A DNA stretch of 64,000 nt from Clostridiales bacterium oral taxon 876 str. F0540 (GTDB taxonomy: Bacteria > Bacillota > Clostridia > Clostridiales > Clostridiaceae). Positions 34,480 to 43,615 of this stretch are shown here, in pieces (positions within the stretch are counted from its first letter, which is position 1; each line of letters begins with the position of its first letter). The stretch spans positions 18,389 through 82,388 of the forward strand of contig KE993488.1 in the NCBI GenBank assembly GCA_000466585.1, written 5' to 3'. A model generated the notes under the pieces. It saw nothing but the letters and a program-made list of their open reading frames with translations, made no database searches and was not told the origin of the DNA. A program made the translations under genes and the position numbers.

Positions 34480-34549
34480 AAATTACAAAACGACATAAAA
34501 TTTAATTTAAATTTTTACAAAACTAAAATACTGTCGAATGGTGTATTAT
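34473..34549 (+). promoter_or_regulatory. Putative operator and promoter of the ornithine decarboxylase operon
   Basis: Palindrome TTTGTAA-AAA-TTACAAA (34473-34489). TTACAAAAC occurs at 34483 and again at 34515, 32 bp apart, about three helical turns. TATTAT at 34544-34549 is a -10 candidate with no good -35 at the expected place, which abuts the second TTACAAAAC: an activator-dependent layout. Confidence 0.5.
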
Positions 34550-34600
34550 AAACCTGTAGAAAAAATAATATTCATACTATTAAAATAATGGAGGCTGAAA

Positions 34601-36841
34601 ATGAAGCAGTTAAAAATTGCATATACTGCAGAAGCAAAAGAATATTTTTCAACTAAAAGAGATTTAATATTAGCTGAAAATACTGATTTTACAGATGTAG
34701 CTGCAGTAGTAGTAACTGACGCGGATGCTGGCTTGGTTAATAAAATATATGACACAAAGTTTGGCATACCTGTATTTGTTGTGTTAAAAAATATAGACAA
34801 GCTAGATAGCGAATTAGCAAAAAAAGTTTACCGTGTAATTGATGGAAGCAATTTTGATTCAAATCTTTATAATAGAGAGCTTGAAAACGCTGCAAGTCAA
34901 TATGAGGAAAATGTATTACCTCCTTTCTTCAGAGCATTAAGCAATTATGTAGAAAGAGGAAATCTTCAGTTTGACTGCCCTGGACATCAAGGAGGACAGT
35001 ACTTCAGAAAACACCCAGCAGGAAGATATTTTTATGAATTTTACGGGGAAAATATTTTCCGTTCAGATATTTGTAATGCTGACGTTGCTTTAGGAGATCT
35101 TCTTATACATGAAGGACCGGCCGTAGATGCTGAGCAGAATGCTGCAAGAATATACAATGCAGATAAGACTTATTTTGTAATGAATGGGACAAGCACAGCA
35201 AATACTGTTGCTATAAATGCATTAGTTGCTCCCGGAGACTTAGTTTTATTTGATAGAAACAATCATAAATCTGTATATAATGCAGCTTTAGTTCAATCAG
35301 GCGGAAATCCAGTATACCTTGAAACAGCACGTAATCCTTTTGGATTTATAGGTGGTATAGATGCTCACTGCTTTGATGAAGCTTACCTTAGACAAGAAAT
35401 TGCTAAAGCAGCTCCAGAAAGAGCTAACGACAAGAGACCATTTAGATTAGCTGTAATTCAGCTTGGAACTTACGATGGAACTATTTACAATGCAAGACAG
35501 GTAGTTGATAAAATAGGACATCTTTGTGATTATATTTTATTTGACTCAGCATGGGTTGGTTATGAGCAGTTTATTCCTATGATGAGAGATTGCTCCCCGC
35601 TGCTTTTAGAGCTGAATGAAAATGATCCTGGAATATTAGTAACACAATCTATTCACAAGCAGCAGGCAGGATTTTCTCAAGCTTCACAAATACACAAAAA
35701 GGATAATCATATAAAGGGACAAAGACGTTATGTTGATCACAAGCGTTTTAATAACTCATTTATGATGTATGCTTCAACAAGCCCTTTTTATCCTTTATAT
35801 GCAACACTTGATGTTAATGCAAAGATGCAGGAAGGTGAGGCAGGAAGACGTTTGTGGGTTGAATGTATAAAATTAGGTATTGAAGCTAGAAAATCAGTAT
35901 TAAAAAACTGTTCAATGCTTAAACCTTTTATACCTCCAACTGTTAACGGAAAGAACTGGGAGGACTATGATACAGAAGAAATTGCTAACAACATAGAGTT
36001 CTTCAAGTTCATACCAGGTGAAAAGTGGCATTCCTTTGAAGGCTATGGTGAAAACCAGTACTTTGTTGATCCTAATAAGTTTATGCTTACAACACCAGGT
36101 ATAAACGTTCAAACCGGAGAATACGAAGAGTTTGGTATTCCGGCTACAATACTAGCTAACTTCTTAAGAGAGCATGGACTTATACCTGAAAAGAATGATT
36201 TGAACTCAATATTATTCTTATTAACACCAGCTGAAACTTCAACAAAGATGGAGAATCTTGTTGCACTTCTAGCACAGTTTGAAAAGCTTGTTGAGGAAGA
36301 CGCGCCATTAAGCACAGTTCTTCCTAGCATCTATAGAAATAATATGGATAGATATAAAGGATATACAATTAGAAGACTTTGCCAAGAAATGCATGATTTC
36401 TATAGAGGTAATAATGCAAAAGATTATCAAAAGAAATTGTTCAGAGCTGAATTTTTACCTAAGAGAGCAGTTGTTTCAGAAGAAACTAATTGGAATGCTT
36501 TAGATGAAGTTGCAGCAACTACTTCTTCAAATAAAGAAACTAAGAAAATATTTACTCCTCAACAAGCTAGATGGGCACTATTAAGAAACGAAGCTAAGCT
36601 TGTAGCCTTAGAGGATATAGTAGGCGAAGTAGCTTTAGAAGGAGCACTTCCATATCCGCCAGGAGTTTTCTGTGTTGTTCCTGGAGAAGTATGGAGCGAG
36701 GTAGCTCAAAGATATTTCTTAATACTTCAAGATGGAATTAATGAATTCCCAGGTTTTGCACCGGAAATTCAAGGTGTATATCTTGAAAAAGAAAATGGCC
36801 GTGTTAAAGCTTACGGCTATGTACTAGACAGAAAAAATTAA
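34601..36841 (+). CDS. speF: Inducible ornithine decarboxylase (fold type I, PLP)
   Basis: 746 residues, matching the long bacterial Orn/Lys/Arg decarboxylases. It converts ornithine to putrescine and CO2, consuming a proton. The N-terminal wing/receiver-like domain (about 1-105) has VVVTDADAG. The PLP domain includes FDCPGHQGGQYFRKHPAG, DVALGDLLIHEGPA, FVMNGTSTAN and the PLP-lysine block TQSIHKQQAGFSQ (Lys about 364). HKRFNNSFMMYASTSPFYPL is typical of ornithine rather than lysine decarboxylase. GGAGGCTG precedes the ATG. Followed by its antiporter, a classical acid-resistance pair. Confidence 0.95.
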   Translation: MKQLKIAYTAEAKEYFSTKRDLILAENTDFTDVAAVVVTDADAGLVNKIYDTKFGIPVFVVLKNIDKLDSELAKKVYRVIDGSNFDSNLYNRELENAASQYEENVLPPFFRALSNYVERGNLQFDCPGHQGGQYFRKHPAGRYFYEFYGENIFRSDICNADVALGDLLIHEGPAVDAEQNAARIYNADKTYFVMNGTSTANTVAINALVAPGDLVLFDRNNHKSVYNAALVQSGGNPVYLETARNPFGFIGGIDAHCFDEAYLRQEIAKAAPERANDKRPFRLAVIQLGTYDGTIYNARQVVDKIGHLCDYILFDSAWVGYEQFIPMMRDCSPLLLELNENDPGILVTQSIHKQQAGFSQASQIHKKDNHIKGQRRYVDHKRFNNSFMMYASTSPFYPLYATLDVNAKMQEGEAGRRLWVECIKLGIEARKSVLKNCSMLKPFIPPTVNGKNWEDYDTEEIANNIEFFKFIPGEKWHSFEGYGENQYFVDPNKFMLTTPGINVQTGEYEEFGIPATILANFLREHGLIPEKNDLNSILFLLTPAETSTKMENLVALLAQFEKLVEEDAPLSTVLPSIYRNNMDRYKGYTIRRLCQEMHDFYRGNNAKDYQKKLFRAEFLPKRAVVSEETNWNALDEVAATTSSNKETKKIFTPQQARWALLRNEAKLVALEDIVGEVALEGALPYPPGVFCVVPGEVWSEVAQRYFLILQDGINEFPGFAPEIQGVYLEKENGRVKAYGYVLDRKN

Positions 36842-36856
36842 CTAAAAATAAATTAA

Positions 36857-36893
36857 TAGCTTACGGATATAGCTTCGGTTATATCCTAAGCTA
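36857..36893 (+). other. Intercistronic hairpin between decarboxylase and antiporter genes
   Basis: TAGCTTACGGATATA / TATATCCTAAGCTA with a short loop around GCTTCGG, near-perfect. It is followed by A-rich sequence, not a T-run, so it more likely tunes the relative mRNA stability of the two genes than terminates. Confidence 0.6.
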
Positions 36894-36917
36894 AAAATAA
36901 AAAGGGAGTAGTTAATT

Positions 36918-38249
36918 ATGAGTAAATCAAATAATAAGATGAGTGTTTGGCAGCTGACAATAATAACCGTTATAAACATGATGGGTTCCGGAATAATAAT
37001 GCTTCCAACCAATTTAGCTCAAGTTGGAACAATGTCGATTCTATCATGGTTAGTTACTGCTGTTGGTTCCATGGCATTAGCGTATGCTTTTGCACAGGCT
37101 GGAATGTTCAGTAGAAAAGCTGCAGGTATGGGAGGATATTCAGAGTACTCCTTTGGAAAAGCAGGAAGTTTTATGGCAAACTATACTTATGGGGTATCAT
37201 TATTAATTGCTAATGTTGCCATAGCTATTTCTGCTGTAGGTTATGCTTGCGGATTCTTAGGAAAAGAATTATCTCCTATATCAGTAGGTTTATGGACAAT
37301 CTTTACTTTATGGCTGGCTACAGTACTTAACTTTAAAGGAGCAAGAGTTACAGGAAGAATTAGTTCCTTTACAATATGGGGAGTTATTGGACCGGTTGTA
37401 GGTATCTCTGTTTTTGGATGGTTCTTCTTTAGCGGAAAGCTATATGCATCCTCATGGAATCCTAATCATCTTCCATTCTTTACTGCAGTAAGCAAATCAA
37501 TATCAATAACTTTATGGGCTTTCTTAGGACTTGAATCAGCTGCTGCAAATATGGATGCAGTTGAAAATCCAAAGAGAAATGTACCTATCGCGTGTTTAGG
37601 AGGAACTATCGGAGCAGCAATAATTTATGTTATTTCAACTAATGTAATGGCCGGTATTGTTCCAAATGCACAACTATTAAATTCCAGTGCGCCTTTCGGA
37701 CTAGCGTTTGCTACTATGTTTAATCCAACTATAGGAAAACTTGTTATGGGTCTTATGGTTATATCCTGCTTTGGTTCTTTATTCAGCTGGCAGTTTACTA
37801 TTGCACAAGTGTTCAAGGGATCAGCGGTTGAAGGATATTTCCCTAAAATATTCAGCAAAATTACAAAGGATGAAACTCCAATTGTTGCTATGGTTATAAT
37901 TACTGTTATTCAAAGTATGCTTGCACTAATGACAGTCAGTCCTACTTTATCAAAGCAGTTTAATGTATTAGTAAACTTAGCAGTAGTTACAAATGTTATA
38001 CCATATTTATTATCCATGGCATCTATAAGGGTAATGCAGAAATCTGAAAATGTACCTGCCGGTAGAGCAAAAGTAACAAACTTCATTGCTGTAGTAGGAG
38101 CTATATATGGATTATATGCACTTTATTCTTCAGGAGCTGAAGCGCTTACTTACGGTTCAATAGTAACCTTTGCTGGTTGGATATTATACGGATTTGTATC
38201 ATACAAATTTGATCTTAAAAAAGACGATATGATGGATAGAGTTGCTTAA
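36918..38249 (+). CDS. potE: Putrescine-ornithine antiporter
   Basis: 443 residues with 12 predicted membrane segments, APC superfamily. It exchanges external ornithine for internal putrescine and keeps the decarboxylase supplied. The N-terminal substrate/ion-binding helix MMGSGIIMLPTNLAQVG is the PotE/CadB signature; WAFLGLESAAANMDAVENPKRNVPIA is the helix-6 loop motif of the family. Ends Lys/Asp-rich in the cytosol. AAAGGGAG precedes the ATG. Cotranscribed with the decarboxylase, 76 nt downstream. Confidence 0.94.
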   Translation: MSKSNNKMSVWQLTIITVINMMGSGIIMLPTNLAQVGTMSILSWLVTAVGSMALAYAFAQAGMFSRKAAGMGGYSEYSFGKAGSFMANYTYGVSLLIANVAIAISAVGYACGFLGKELSPISVGLWTIFTLWLATVLNFKGARVTGRISSFTIWGVIGPVVGISVFGWFFFSGKLYASSWNPNHLPFFTAVSKSISITLWAFLGLESAAANMDAVENPKRNVPIACLGGTIGAAIIYVISTNVMAGIVPNAQLLNSSAPFGLAFATMFNPTIGKLVMGLMVISCFGSLFSWQFTIAQVFKGSAVEGYFPKIFSKITKDETPIVAMVIITVIQSMLALMTVSPTLSKQFNVLVNLAVVTNVIPYLLSMASIRVMQKSENVPAGRAKVTNFIAVVGAIYGLYALYSSGAEALTYGSIVTFAGWILYGFVSYKFDLKKDDMMDRVA

Positions 38250-38262
38250 CTCTAAAATTGTT

Positions 38263-38312
38263 AACAGCCATTTAGTAACTTTGCAAATAAAGCTACTAAA
38301 TGGCTGTTATTT
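38263..38312 (+). terminator. Terminator of the decarboxylase-antiporter operon
   Basis: Perfect 15-bp stem AACAGCCATTTAGTA (38263-38277) / TACTAAATGGCTGTT (38294-38308) followed by ATTTT. Confidence 0.92.
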
Positions 38313-38321
38313 TATAGATAC

Positions 38322-38359
38322 ACAAAATAAAAAGACTTTGCATAAAATGCAAAGTCTTT
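38322..38359 (-). terminator. Terminator of tRNA-Gln (minus strand)
   Basis: AAAGACTTTGCA / TGCAAAGTCTTT perfect 12-bp stem; on the minus strand it is followed by TTTTATTTTG. Confidence 0.92.
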
Positions 38360-38361
38360 CT

Positions 38362-38438
38362 TGGCTGCCCAAGCAGGACTCGAACCTACACAGTGCCAGA
38401 GTCAGAGTCTGGTGCCTTACCAATTTGGCGATTGGGCA
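38362..38438 (-). tRNA. tRNA-Gln (CTG)
   Basis: On the minus strand a full cloverleaf: acceptor TGCCCAA / TTGGGCA, D-arm with AATTGGTAAGGC, anticodon stem CCAGA / TCTGG around loop CTCTGAC (anticodon CTG, Gln), T-loop TTCGAGT, and an encoded 3' CCA. Confidence 0.95.
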
Positions 38439-38477
38439 ATAAACACAATAATTATTATACCACTTTTAATGCTTATG

Positions 38478-38978
38478 TCAAGAGATTTTTATATATCTGT
38501 GTACATATGCAACAAACAAAGTTAATGCATAGTCAAAAATTAAAAATACAACTTGAAACATTAGTATAAGAGCATAAATCGGTATATTTACTTTGAATAA
38601 GTCAGTAAAAAATACTTTATATAGAACATAGACCAAACCTATGGATGCATTAAAGTATACGAGTTTTAGAAATATTTCAAGATACATATTTCTAAGCTTT
38701 TCTATAAAATACTTTACAAAACCATAAAGACCGAAAAATAAAATATAAGCTATTACGCCTCCTTTAATACCCATAAGAAGAAGGCTTAGAAGGCTTGTTG
38801 ATAAATACATAAAAATACTATGCTTAATTTTTATAGTCAATATTGAAAGAGGAACGATACAAGAAGCTATGCCTAAAAGATATAACTTACTTGTAGGTGT
38901 TATTGTACTTAAGTATATAAAAAGCACTCCCAAAGCAGTATATAGACCACCTCGTGCAATATATGCAGTATTATTCAC
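38478..38978 (-). CDS. Small multi-pass membrane protein of unknown function
   Basis: 166 residues from GTG 38978, 8 nt after TAGGAGG; GTG 38984 would leave 2 nt. Five to six hydrophobic segments (about 8-26, 29-45, 53-76, 78-95, 105-122, 133-155), with a basic amphipathic stretch YFIEKLRNMY between. The general look is of an ECF-type S component or a lipid-handling integral protein, but no defining motif is visible. It lies 24 nt after the DnaJ-like gene and may be in the same transcript. Confidence 0.75.
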   Translation of the reverse strand: MNNTAYIARGGLYTALGVLFIYLSTITPTSKLYLLGIASCIVPLSILTIKIKHSIFMYLSTSLLSLLLMGIKGGVIAYILFFGLYGFVKYFIEKLRNMYLEIFLKLVYFNASIGLVYVLYKVFFTDLFKVNIPIYALILMFQVVFLIFDYALTLFVAYVHRYIKIS

Positions 38979-39002
38979 AAACACATCCTCCTATAAAATT
39001 AG

Positions 39003-39608
39003 TTAGCAGCAGCCTATTAAATCTCCACCGAAGCATTCGCATAAAGTGTCTGCGCACCAAAGTTTGAAGCAAAGGTCGCAAAAGTCACTATCACCTCTAT
39101 TGTTTCTGCCATAATAAGTCTGCCTGTAACCCGTATTTCTGTTTCTTAAATTGTTTAATGTCTGTCTGTACTCTAAATTGTTTGGCTCAAGATTGCAGGC
39201 ATTTACAATATGATTATATGCATTGTCATACCAGCCTTTTCTTAAATTTAACAGGCCCATAAGATAATTCCATTCAGCATCACGTATATTCATTCTATTA
39301 AGCTTTTCTTCAGCTGCTCCTAAATTACCGTTTTGCAGATCCATTCTTATTTCGTTGAAGCTTCCGTAACCGCTGTCAGTATGGTTTTCATAGTTGTTTT
39401 CAGTATAACGAGGACCATCGCTGGTATTTTTCATAAGATAGTCGTAGGCTTCATTTGCTTCTCTTAACTTTTCTTCAGCTAAGTCTCTCAAGGGATTATT
39501 GCCATATTGATCAGGGTGATACTTTTTTACCATCTCCTTATAGGCTTTTTTAATTTCTTCTTTAGAGGCCCCTTCTTTGATTTCTAGTACTTCATATGGA
39601 TTTCTCAT
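39003..39608 (-). CDS. J-domain protein with TPR-like middle and Cys-rich tail
   Basis: 201 residues from ATG 39608, behind AAAGGAAG; a TTG at 39626 overlaps this site. The J domain (1-65) is MRNPYEVLEIKEGASKEEIKKAYKEMVKKYHPDQYG with the HPD tripeptide, so it can stimulate a DnaK partner. Residues about 80-160 form TPR-like helices (LNRMNIRDAEWNYLMGLLNLRKGWYDNAYNH). The tail holds about eight Cys (DFCDLCFKLWCADTLCECFGGDLIGCC), possibly metal-binding or lipidated. Not a full DnaJ. Adjacent to the DUF5685 and CYTH genes. Confidence 0.88.
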   Translation of the reverse strand: MRNPYEVLEIKEGASKEEIKKAYKEMVKKYHPDQYGNNPLRDLAEEKLREANEAYDYLMKNTSDGPRYTENNYENHTDSGYGSFNEIRMDLQNGNLGAAEEKLNRMNIRDAEWNYLMGLLNLRKGWYDNAYNHIVNACNLEPNNLEYRQTLNNLRNRNTGYRQTYYGRNNRGDSDFCDLCFKLWCADTLCECFGGDLIGCC

Positions 39609-39622
39609 AATTATTCTTCCTT

Positions 39623-40486
39623 TCAATTGCTAATATCTAATCTGCCAAAAACTTTGTCCATTTTTTCCATAAGACCAAACTGAAGTATATTATATAAAAG
39701 CTCATGATTCTTTTTAAGAGGAAGTACTTTTAAATAATTAACACAAGCTTCAGCACAGCTTACTAAAGTAAAATCAATTCTAGTCTCAATAGAAGCCTTA
39801 AATTCATTATAAGGCAAATTATCATTATTAAGAATATAATTGATAGCATTAAACTTCTTATTATCTATATCTTTTTCTAAATCGTCAAAAGCGTCAATTA
39901 TATATATCCATTTTCCAAGATTATAGCCAAGCCAATACAAATTTTCAATACTATCATCAACATAGAAGGAAAGTATATGTCCGGTTAAATCGGCAAAGGG
40001 ATGGCTAAGCTCATCTAGAGTTATGCTTTTAGAGCTGCTTTCAAGCACAGAAAGTTCCTTTAGTGAGCTTTCAATTAAAATACCCATTTCTTTATATTCT
40101 TTTGGTGCCTTTTTTAAGTAAGCATTTAAAATTAAGGAATAAAGTCTGCTCAATCTTGAACTATCATCATTAGTATCGTCTACAAGCTTGTAGTAAGCAA
40201 GCAGCACGTTACAAAAGGCAGCATAATCTAATGGTGGATTTTCAATAAGCATAAGCCTTTTTTGCAGAGGGTGAACAGCACAAAACTCTCTGCTTGCTTT
40301 AATTTTTTCATCATTTAATGAATCTAAAAGTACAGCGAGAAAAGTCATATCATAATTTAGAGCAAGTCTCGGAACATTGCCGAAATTCTTCTTAATTGCT
40401 CTGCAAAGACCGCAGTAGTAAGCTTTGAATTTTTCAAAGTCTTTAACCTTTAGTTCCATTTTACAGGGAGTAACATAGCCAAACAT
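39623..40486 (-). CDS. DUF5685 family protein
   Basis: 287 residues. Conserved N-terminal Cys-containing block MFGYVTPCKMELKVKDFEKFKAYYCGLCRAIKK. Overall all-helical. Two acidic clusters, DDTNDD (about 103) and DAFDDLEKD (about 199), are arranged like the Asp-rich motifs of isoprenoid-type synthases, which hints at a related fold (inference; catalysis not shown). It overlaps the upstream CYTH gene by one base (ATG/TAA-type junction) and lies 14 nt before the DnaJ-like gene. The three occur together, so a shared pathway is likely. Confidence 0.82.
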   Translation of the reverse strand: MFGYVTPCKMELKVKDFEKFKAYYCGLCRAIKKNFGNVPRLALNYDMTFLAVLLDSLNDEKIKASREFCAVHPLQKRLMLIENPPLDYAAFCNVLLAYYKLVDDTNDDSSRLSRLYSLILNAYLKKAPKEYKEMGILIESSLKELSVLESSSKSITLDELSHPFADLTGHILSFYVDDSIENLYWLGYNLGKWIYIIDAFDDLEKDIDNKKFNAINYILNNDNLPYNEFKASIETRIDFTLVSCAEACVNYLKVLPLKKNHELLYNILQFGLMEKMDKVFGRLDISN

Positions 40487-41031
40487 TATATACCTTTAAC
40501 TCCTCTGTCTTTTAGTATTTCAAAAATAGTTTTCGATGTAGTATCTTCCATTTTATATCCTAAAAGTGATACTACTTCCTTTAATTCATCTTCATAAGAA
40601 GTTTCTATTTCAATATATGGGAATGGACAAAAATCCTTAGAATTTATATCTATTTCTATAAGGGTGCTTTTATACTTGTAGCTTTCTCTATACTTTTTTA
40701 TTGATTGAACTAGAGATAGACCTAGAGCCTTGAAAATATTTTGGCCTTCATTGGAGTCTTCAATAATTGTTTCGTGCTCATTCATAACTTTGTACTTTTC
40801 CTGACTAATCATTTCTTTAGTAGTCATATAATGCACTGTTTTATTATTTAGTATATCCTCAATAGTTCTTATCCTTGCATAACCTTTTTTATTTAAAAGC
40901 CTTCTATCTTCAAAATCATAAATTCTATTTATTTGGTTTTCCATTTTTACATTTACAGCATTTATACTTATTAATTTATTTCTTATTTCATCTACATCTA
41001 TATCTAATATCCTAGTTTCTAATTCCTGCAT
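40486..41031 (-). CDS. CYTH domain protein (triphosphate tunnel family)
   Basis: 181 residues. The CYTH fold handles triphosphate-containing substrates or polyphosphate. The N-terminal signature is ELETRI (E-x-E-x-R, where many members have E-x-E-x-K). Further tunnel residues: YARIRTIE (R-x-R), TTKEM, YKSTLIEIDINSKD (E-x-D), YIEIETSYEDEL (E-x-E). Product unknown: thiamine triphosphatase, adenylate cyclase or triphosphatase activities occur in the family. First gene of the minus-strand cluster. Confidence 0.88.
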   Translation of the reverse strand: MQELETRILDIDVDEIRNKLISINAVNVKMENQINRIYDFEDRRLLNKKGYARIRTIEDILNNKTVHYMTTKEMISQEKYKVMNEHETIIEDSNEGQNIFKALGLSLVQSIKKYRESYKYKSTLIEIDINSKDFCPFPYIEIETSYEDELKEVVSLLGYKMEDTTSKTIFEILKDRGVKGI

Positions 41032-41079
41032 AAATTACCTCCGCATAGGTTGGAAATATTATAAAATTGCTTAAGACAA

Positions 41080-41109
41080 ATTATAACATATTTATATTTA
41101 TCGGTACAA
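41080..41109 (-). promoter_or_regulatory. Promoter of the CYTH-DUF5685-DnaJ cluster
   Basis: Minus strand TTGTAC, 18 nt, TATAAT; the CYTH gene starts about 49 nt downstream. Confidence 0.55.
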
Positions 41110-41559
41110 TGGTAGTATTTTATGTAAAAAATTTATTTTGAATAAAATTATATTTTAAATTACCGGTTAATTAAAAAAATTTTAAAAACCAGAAGGAATT
41201 CATAAAAAAGTATAGAATATATGTAATCAAATAAAAATTAAAAAATAGTTACCTTAAATTAATTGCTTAACATTTCTTCATTATATCTACGTTATAAATG
41301 CTTATCTAATAAAGTTTTTACAACTTTTATTAATCTTCATAAATATATTACGCAAAAAACTTAAAAAATCAGTTACTAAATTTGCTGCATAAAGAATATT
41401 AATTTTAGATTTATCTTGATTTTTAACTGTTTAACCTTAATTTGTTATTTTTTATGACTAGTGAATTTCAAGGTAAAACTATTAATAGGGGGTTGGTATA
41501 TGGTCAATTACTTTATCTGATTACCAAGGAAAAATAATAAATAACCAGGGGGTATTAAA
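41110..41559 (+). other. Gene-free region before the protease gene
   Basis: About 450 nt, extremely AT-rich, no recognised riboswitch core and no convincing gene. Near its end AGGGGG (41487-41492) precedes an ATG at 41500 that reads six codons (MVNYFI) to TGA at 41518-41520, a possible but unproven leader peptide. Confidence 0.35.
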
Positions 41560-43569
41560 ATGAAAAAAGTATTAAGTTTATCCGTTGCGTGCATATTACT
41601 ATTAGGCGCGCCCGTAAGTGCATCTGGCTTGCCAAGCAGAACAAATGATAAAGAACTTTTAAAAACTAAAGCTATAGAAAAGCTAAAGGAAGAATCCTTA
41701 AAGTCAGGGAAAGAAATGAAATTTTACTCAAATGGCAAGGGTGTTCCTAATTTTGTAATAGGAAAATTATCGCAAAAGGCTGTAAAATCATCAAAAGAAG
41801 CGGCAGAATTTATGAGTGAAAATAAGGATATATATGGCTTGCAAAACGGCCAATTTACAAATAAAAGTGAAGAAGCAGACCAGCTTGGTATGAAACATTA
41901 TAGAAATAGGTTAACTATAGACGGAGTGCCAGTATATGGTGCTGAGGTTGTTGTTCATACAGACGCTTTAGGAAATGTATATGCAATTAATGGTGATATA
42001 AATAATGAAGTGCCTTATGAAAGCTGGAGTAAGAGATTTACAATTACGGATGCGGACGCTATAAAAGCTGCGGAAAATTCTCTTTCTCTTAATGGAAAGT
42101 CAATAGAATATTCAGTTGAGCCAATATCTGAAGCTTATATATATAATAAAGATGGAAAATGGATACCTGTATATTTTGTAAGATTACAGTTTGTTTCCCC
42201 ATATATTGCTGATATGAATATCTTTGTTAATGGAGCAACCGGTGAAATAGTGGATTCAAAAAATAAAGTAAAGACATCTGCAGCTACAGGTACAGGAGTA
42301 GGGTTATATGGGACAAGAAACCTTAATCTTGACTATGTAAGCGGTAAATACTACATGAGAGATTTAACAAAGCCGGCAAGAATTGAAACTTACACTGCAA
42401 ATTATACAACTTCAATACCGGGTACAATGGTAAGTGATACGGACAATAACTTTAATTCATCATCGCAATTTGATGCTGTAGATGTTCACTATAACACAGC
42501 TTTAGTATATAACTTCTATAAAAATAATTTTAATAGAAACAGCTTTGATAACAACGGAACTACATTGAAATCAACGGTTTTGGCAAGAGATCCTCAATAT
42601 CCAAATGAACCGCTGGATAACGCTTTTTGGAACGGATCTCAAATGGTTTATGGAGATGGAAGCGGTACTTATTTTAAACATATAGGCTCAGCACTTGATG
42701 TAGTTGGACATGAATTTACACATGCTATTACAGATAGAACTGCAAATCTAGCTTATGAGAATCAGTCTGGTGCATTAAATGAATCCTTTTCAGATGTTTT
42801 TGGATACTTTATTGAGGGACAACCTAATGACTGGCTTATGGGCGAAGATGTTTATACTCCGGAGACTTCAGGTGATGCTTTAAGAAGTTTAGCAGATCCT
42901 ACTTTATACAACCAGCCTGCTCATATGAATCAATATCAAAATCTGCCTAATACTCAAGCAGGCGACTGGGGTGGAGTTCACACAAACAGCGGAATACCTA
43001 ACAAGGCATTTTATATTGCAGCAACTTCTATCAATGATAACGCAAAGCTTCAACAGGTTTACTATAGAGCTTTAACCCAATATTTAACACAGTATTCACA
43101 ATTTGTCGATGCAAGGAATGCTTTAGTACAAGCTGCTAATGATTTATATCCAGGAACAACAATTGCACAAAGTATTTCTGATGCATTTGCTCAAGTTGGT
43201 ATAGGAGCATCAACTCCGACAACTAAGGATACGTATGAATCAAATAATACTATGTCTACCGCTTATGGTCCATTAACAAGCGGAACAGTTTATAATTCAT
43301 ACATCTATTCATCAACAGATATTGATTACTATTATATTAATGCTTCGTCAGGCTATATAAATATAAGCCTATCAAATCTTCCAAAGGATTACGATATATA
43401 CCTTTTAAACTCAGCAGGTAATGTAGTTGCTAAATCTGAATCTACAAATACTACCGAAAATATAAGATACTATGCAGCAGCAGGAAAATACTATATTAAG
43501 GTAGTAGGATATAATGGAGTTTATAGTACAACTACACCTTATGCATTAAAAGTAACTTATACTAATTAA
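41560..43569 (+). CDS. Secreted neutral metalloprotease, thermolysin (M4) family, with C-terminal PPC domain
   Basis: 669 residues, a complete prepro-protease. Signal peptide (about 1-22); propeptide FTP and PepSY-like domains (about 30-235) that fold and inhibit the enzyme; the M4 catalytic domain (about 240-555). The zinc motif HEFTH (384-388) holds the catalytic Glu 385, and the third ligand Glu 408 lies in SGALNESFSD. GGVHTNSGIPNKAFY supplies the proton-donor His of the family. The C-terminal PPC-type domain (about 560-668, DTYESNNTMSTAY ... YYIKVVGYNG) is usually removed or aids secretion. CAGGGGGT precedes the ATG. It digests extracellular protein for amino acids. Confidence 0.95.
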   Translation: MKKVLSLSVACILLLGAPVSASGLPSRTNDKELLKTKAIEKLKEESLKSGKEMKFYSNGKGVPNFVIGKLSQKAVKSSKEAAEFMSENKDIYGLQNGQFTNKSEEADQLGMKHYRNRLTIDGVPVYGAEVVVHTDALGNVYAINGDINNEVPYESWSKRFTITDADAIKAAENSLSLNGKSIEYSVEPISEAYIYNKDGKWIPVYFVRLQFVSPYIADMNIFVNGATGEIVDSKNKVKTSAATGTGVGLYGTRNLNLDYVSGKYYMRDLTKPARIETYTANYTTSIPGTMVSDTDNNFNSSSQFDAVDVHYNTALVYNFYKNNFNRNSFDNNGTTLKSTVLARDPQYPNEPLDNAFWNGSQMVYGDGSGTYFKHIGSALDVVGHEFTHAITDRTANLAYENQSGALNESFSDVFGYFIEGQPNDWLMGEDVYTPETSGDALRSLADPTLYNQPAHMNQYQNLPNTQAGDWGGVHTNSGIPNKAFYIAATSINDNAKLQQVYYRALTQYLTQYSQFVDARNALVQAANDLYPGTTIAQSISDAFAQVGIGASTPTTKDTYESNNTMSTAYGPLTSGTVYNSYIYSSTDIDYYYINASSGYINISLSNLPKDYDIYLLNSAGNVVAKSESTNTTENIRYYAAAGKYYIKVVGYNGVYSTTTPYALKVTYTN

Positions 43570-43577
43570 TATTAAAG

Positions 43578-43615
43578 GAAGAGCTGCAGCTAATTTAAGT
43601 GCAGCTCTTCTTTTT
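43578..43615. terminator. Bidirectional terminator between protease and HD-domain genes
   Basis: GAAGAGCTGCA / TGCAGCTCTTC 11-bp stem followed by TTTTT on the plus strand. Confidence 0.9.

Noticed and set aside
38242..38442. 66-aa plus-strand open frame
   Set aside because: It runs across a terminator pair and antisense to the complete tRNA-Gln gene.
41500..41520. Six-codon ORF with SD before the protease gene
   Set aside because: Too short to distinguish from chance; kept only as a remark on the region.
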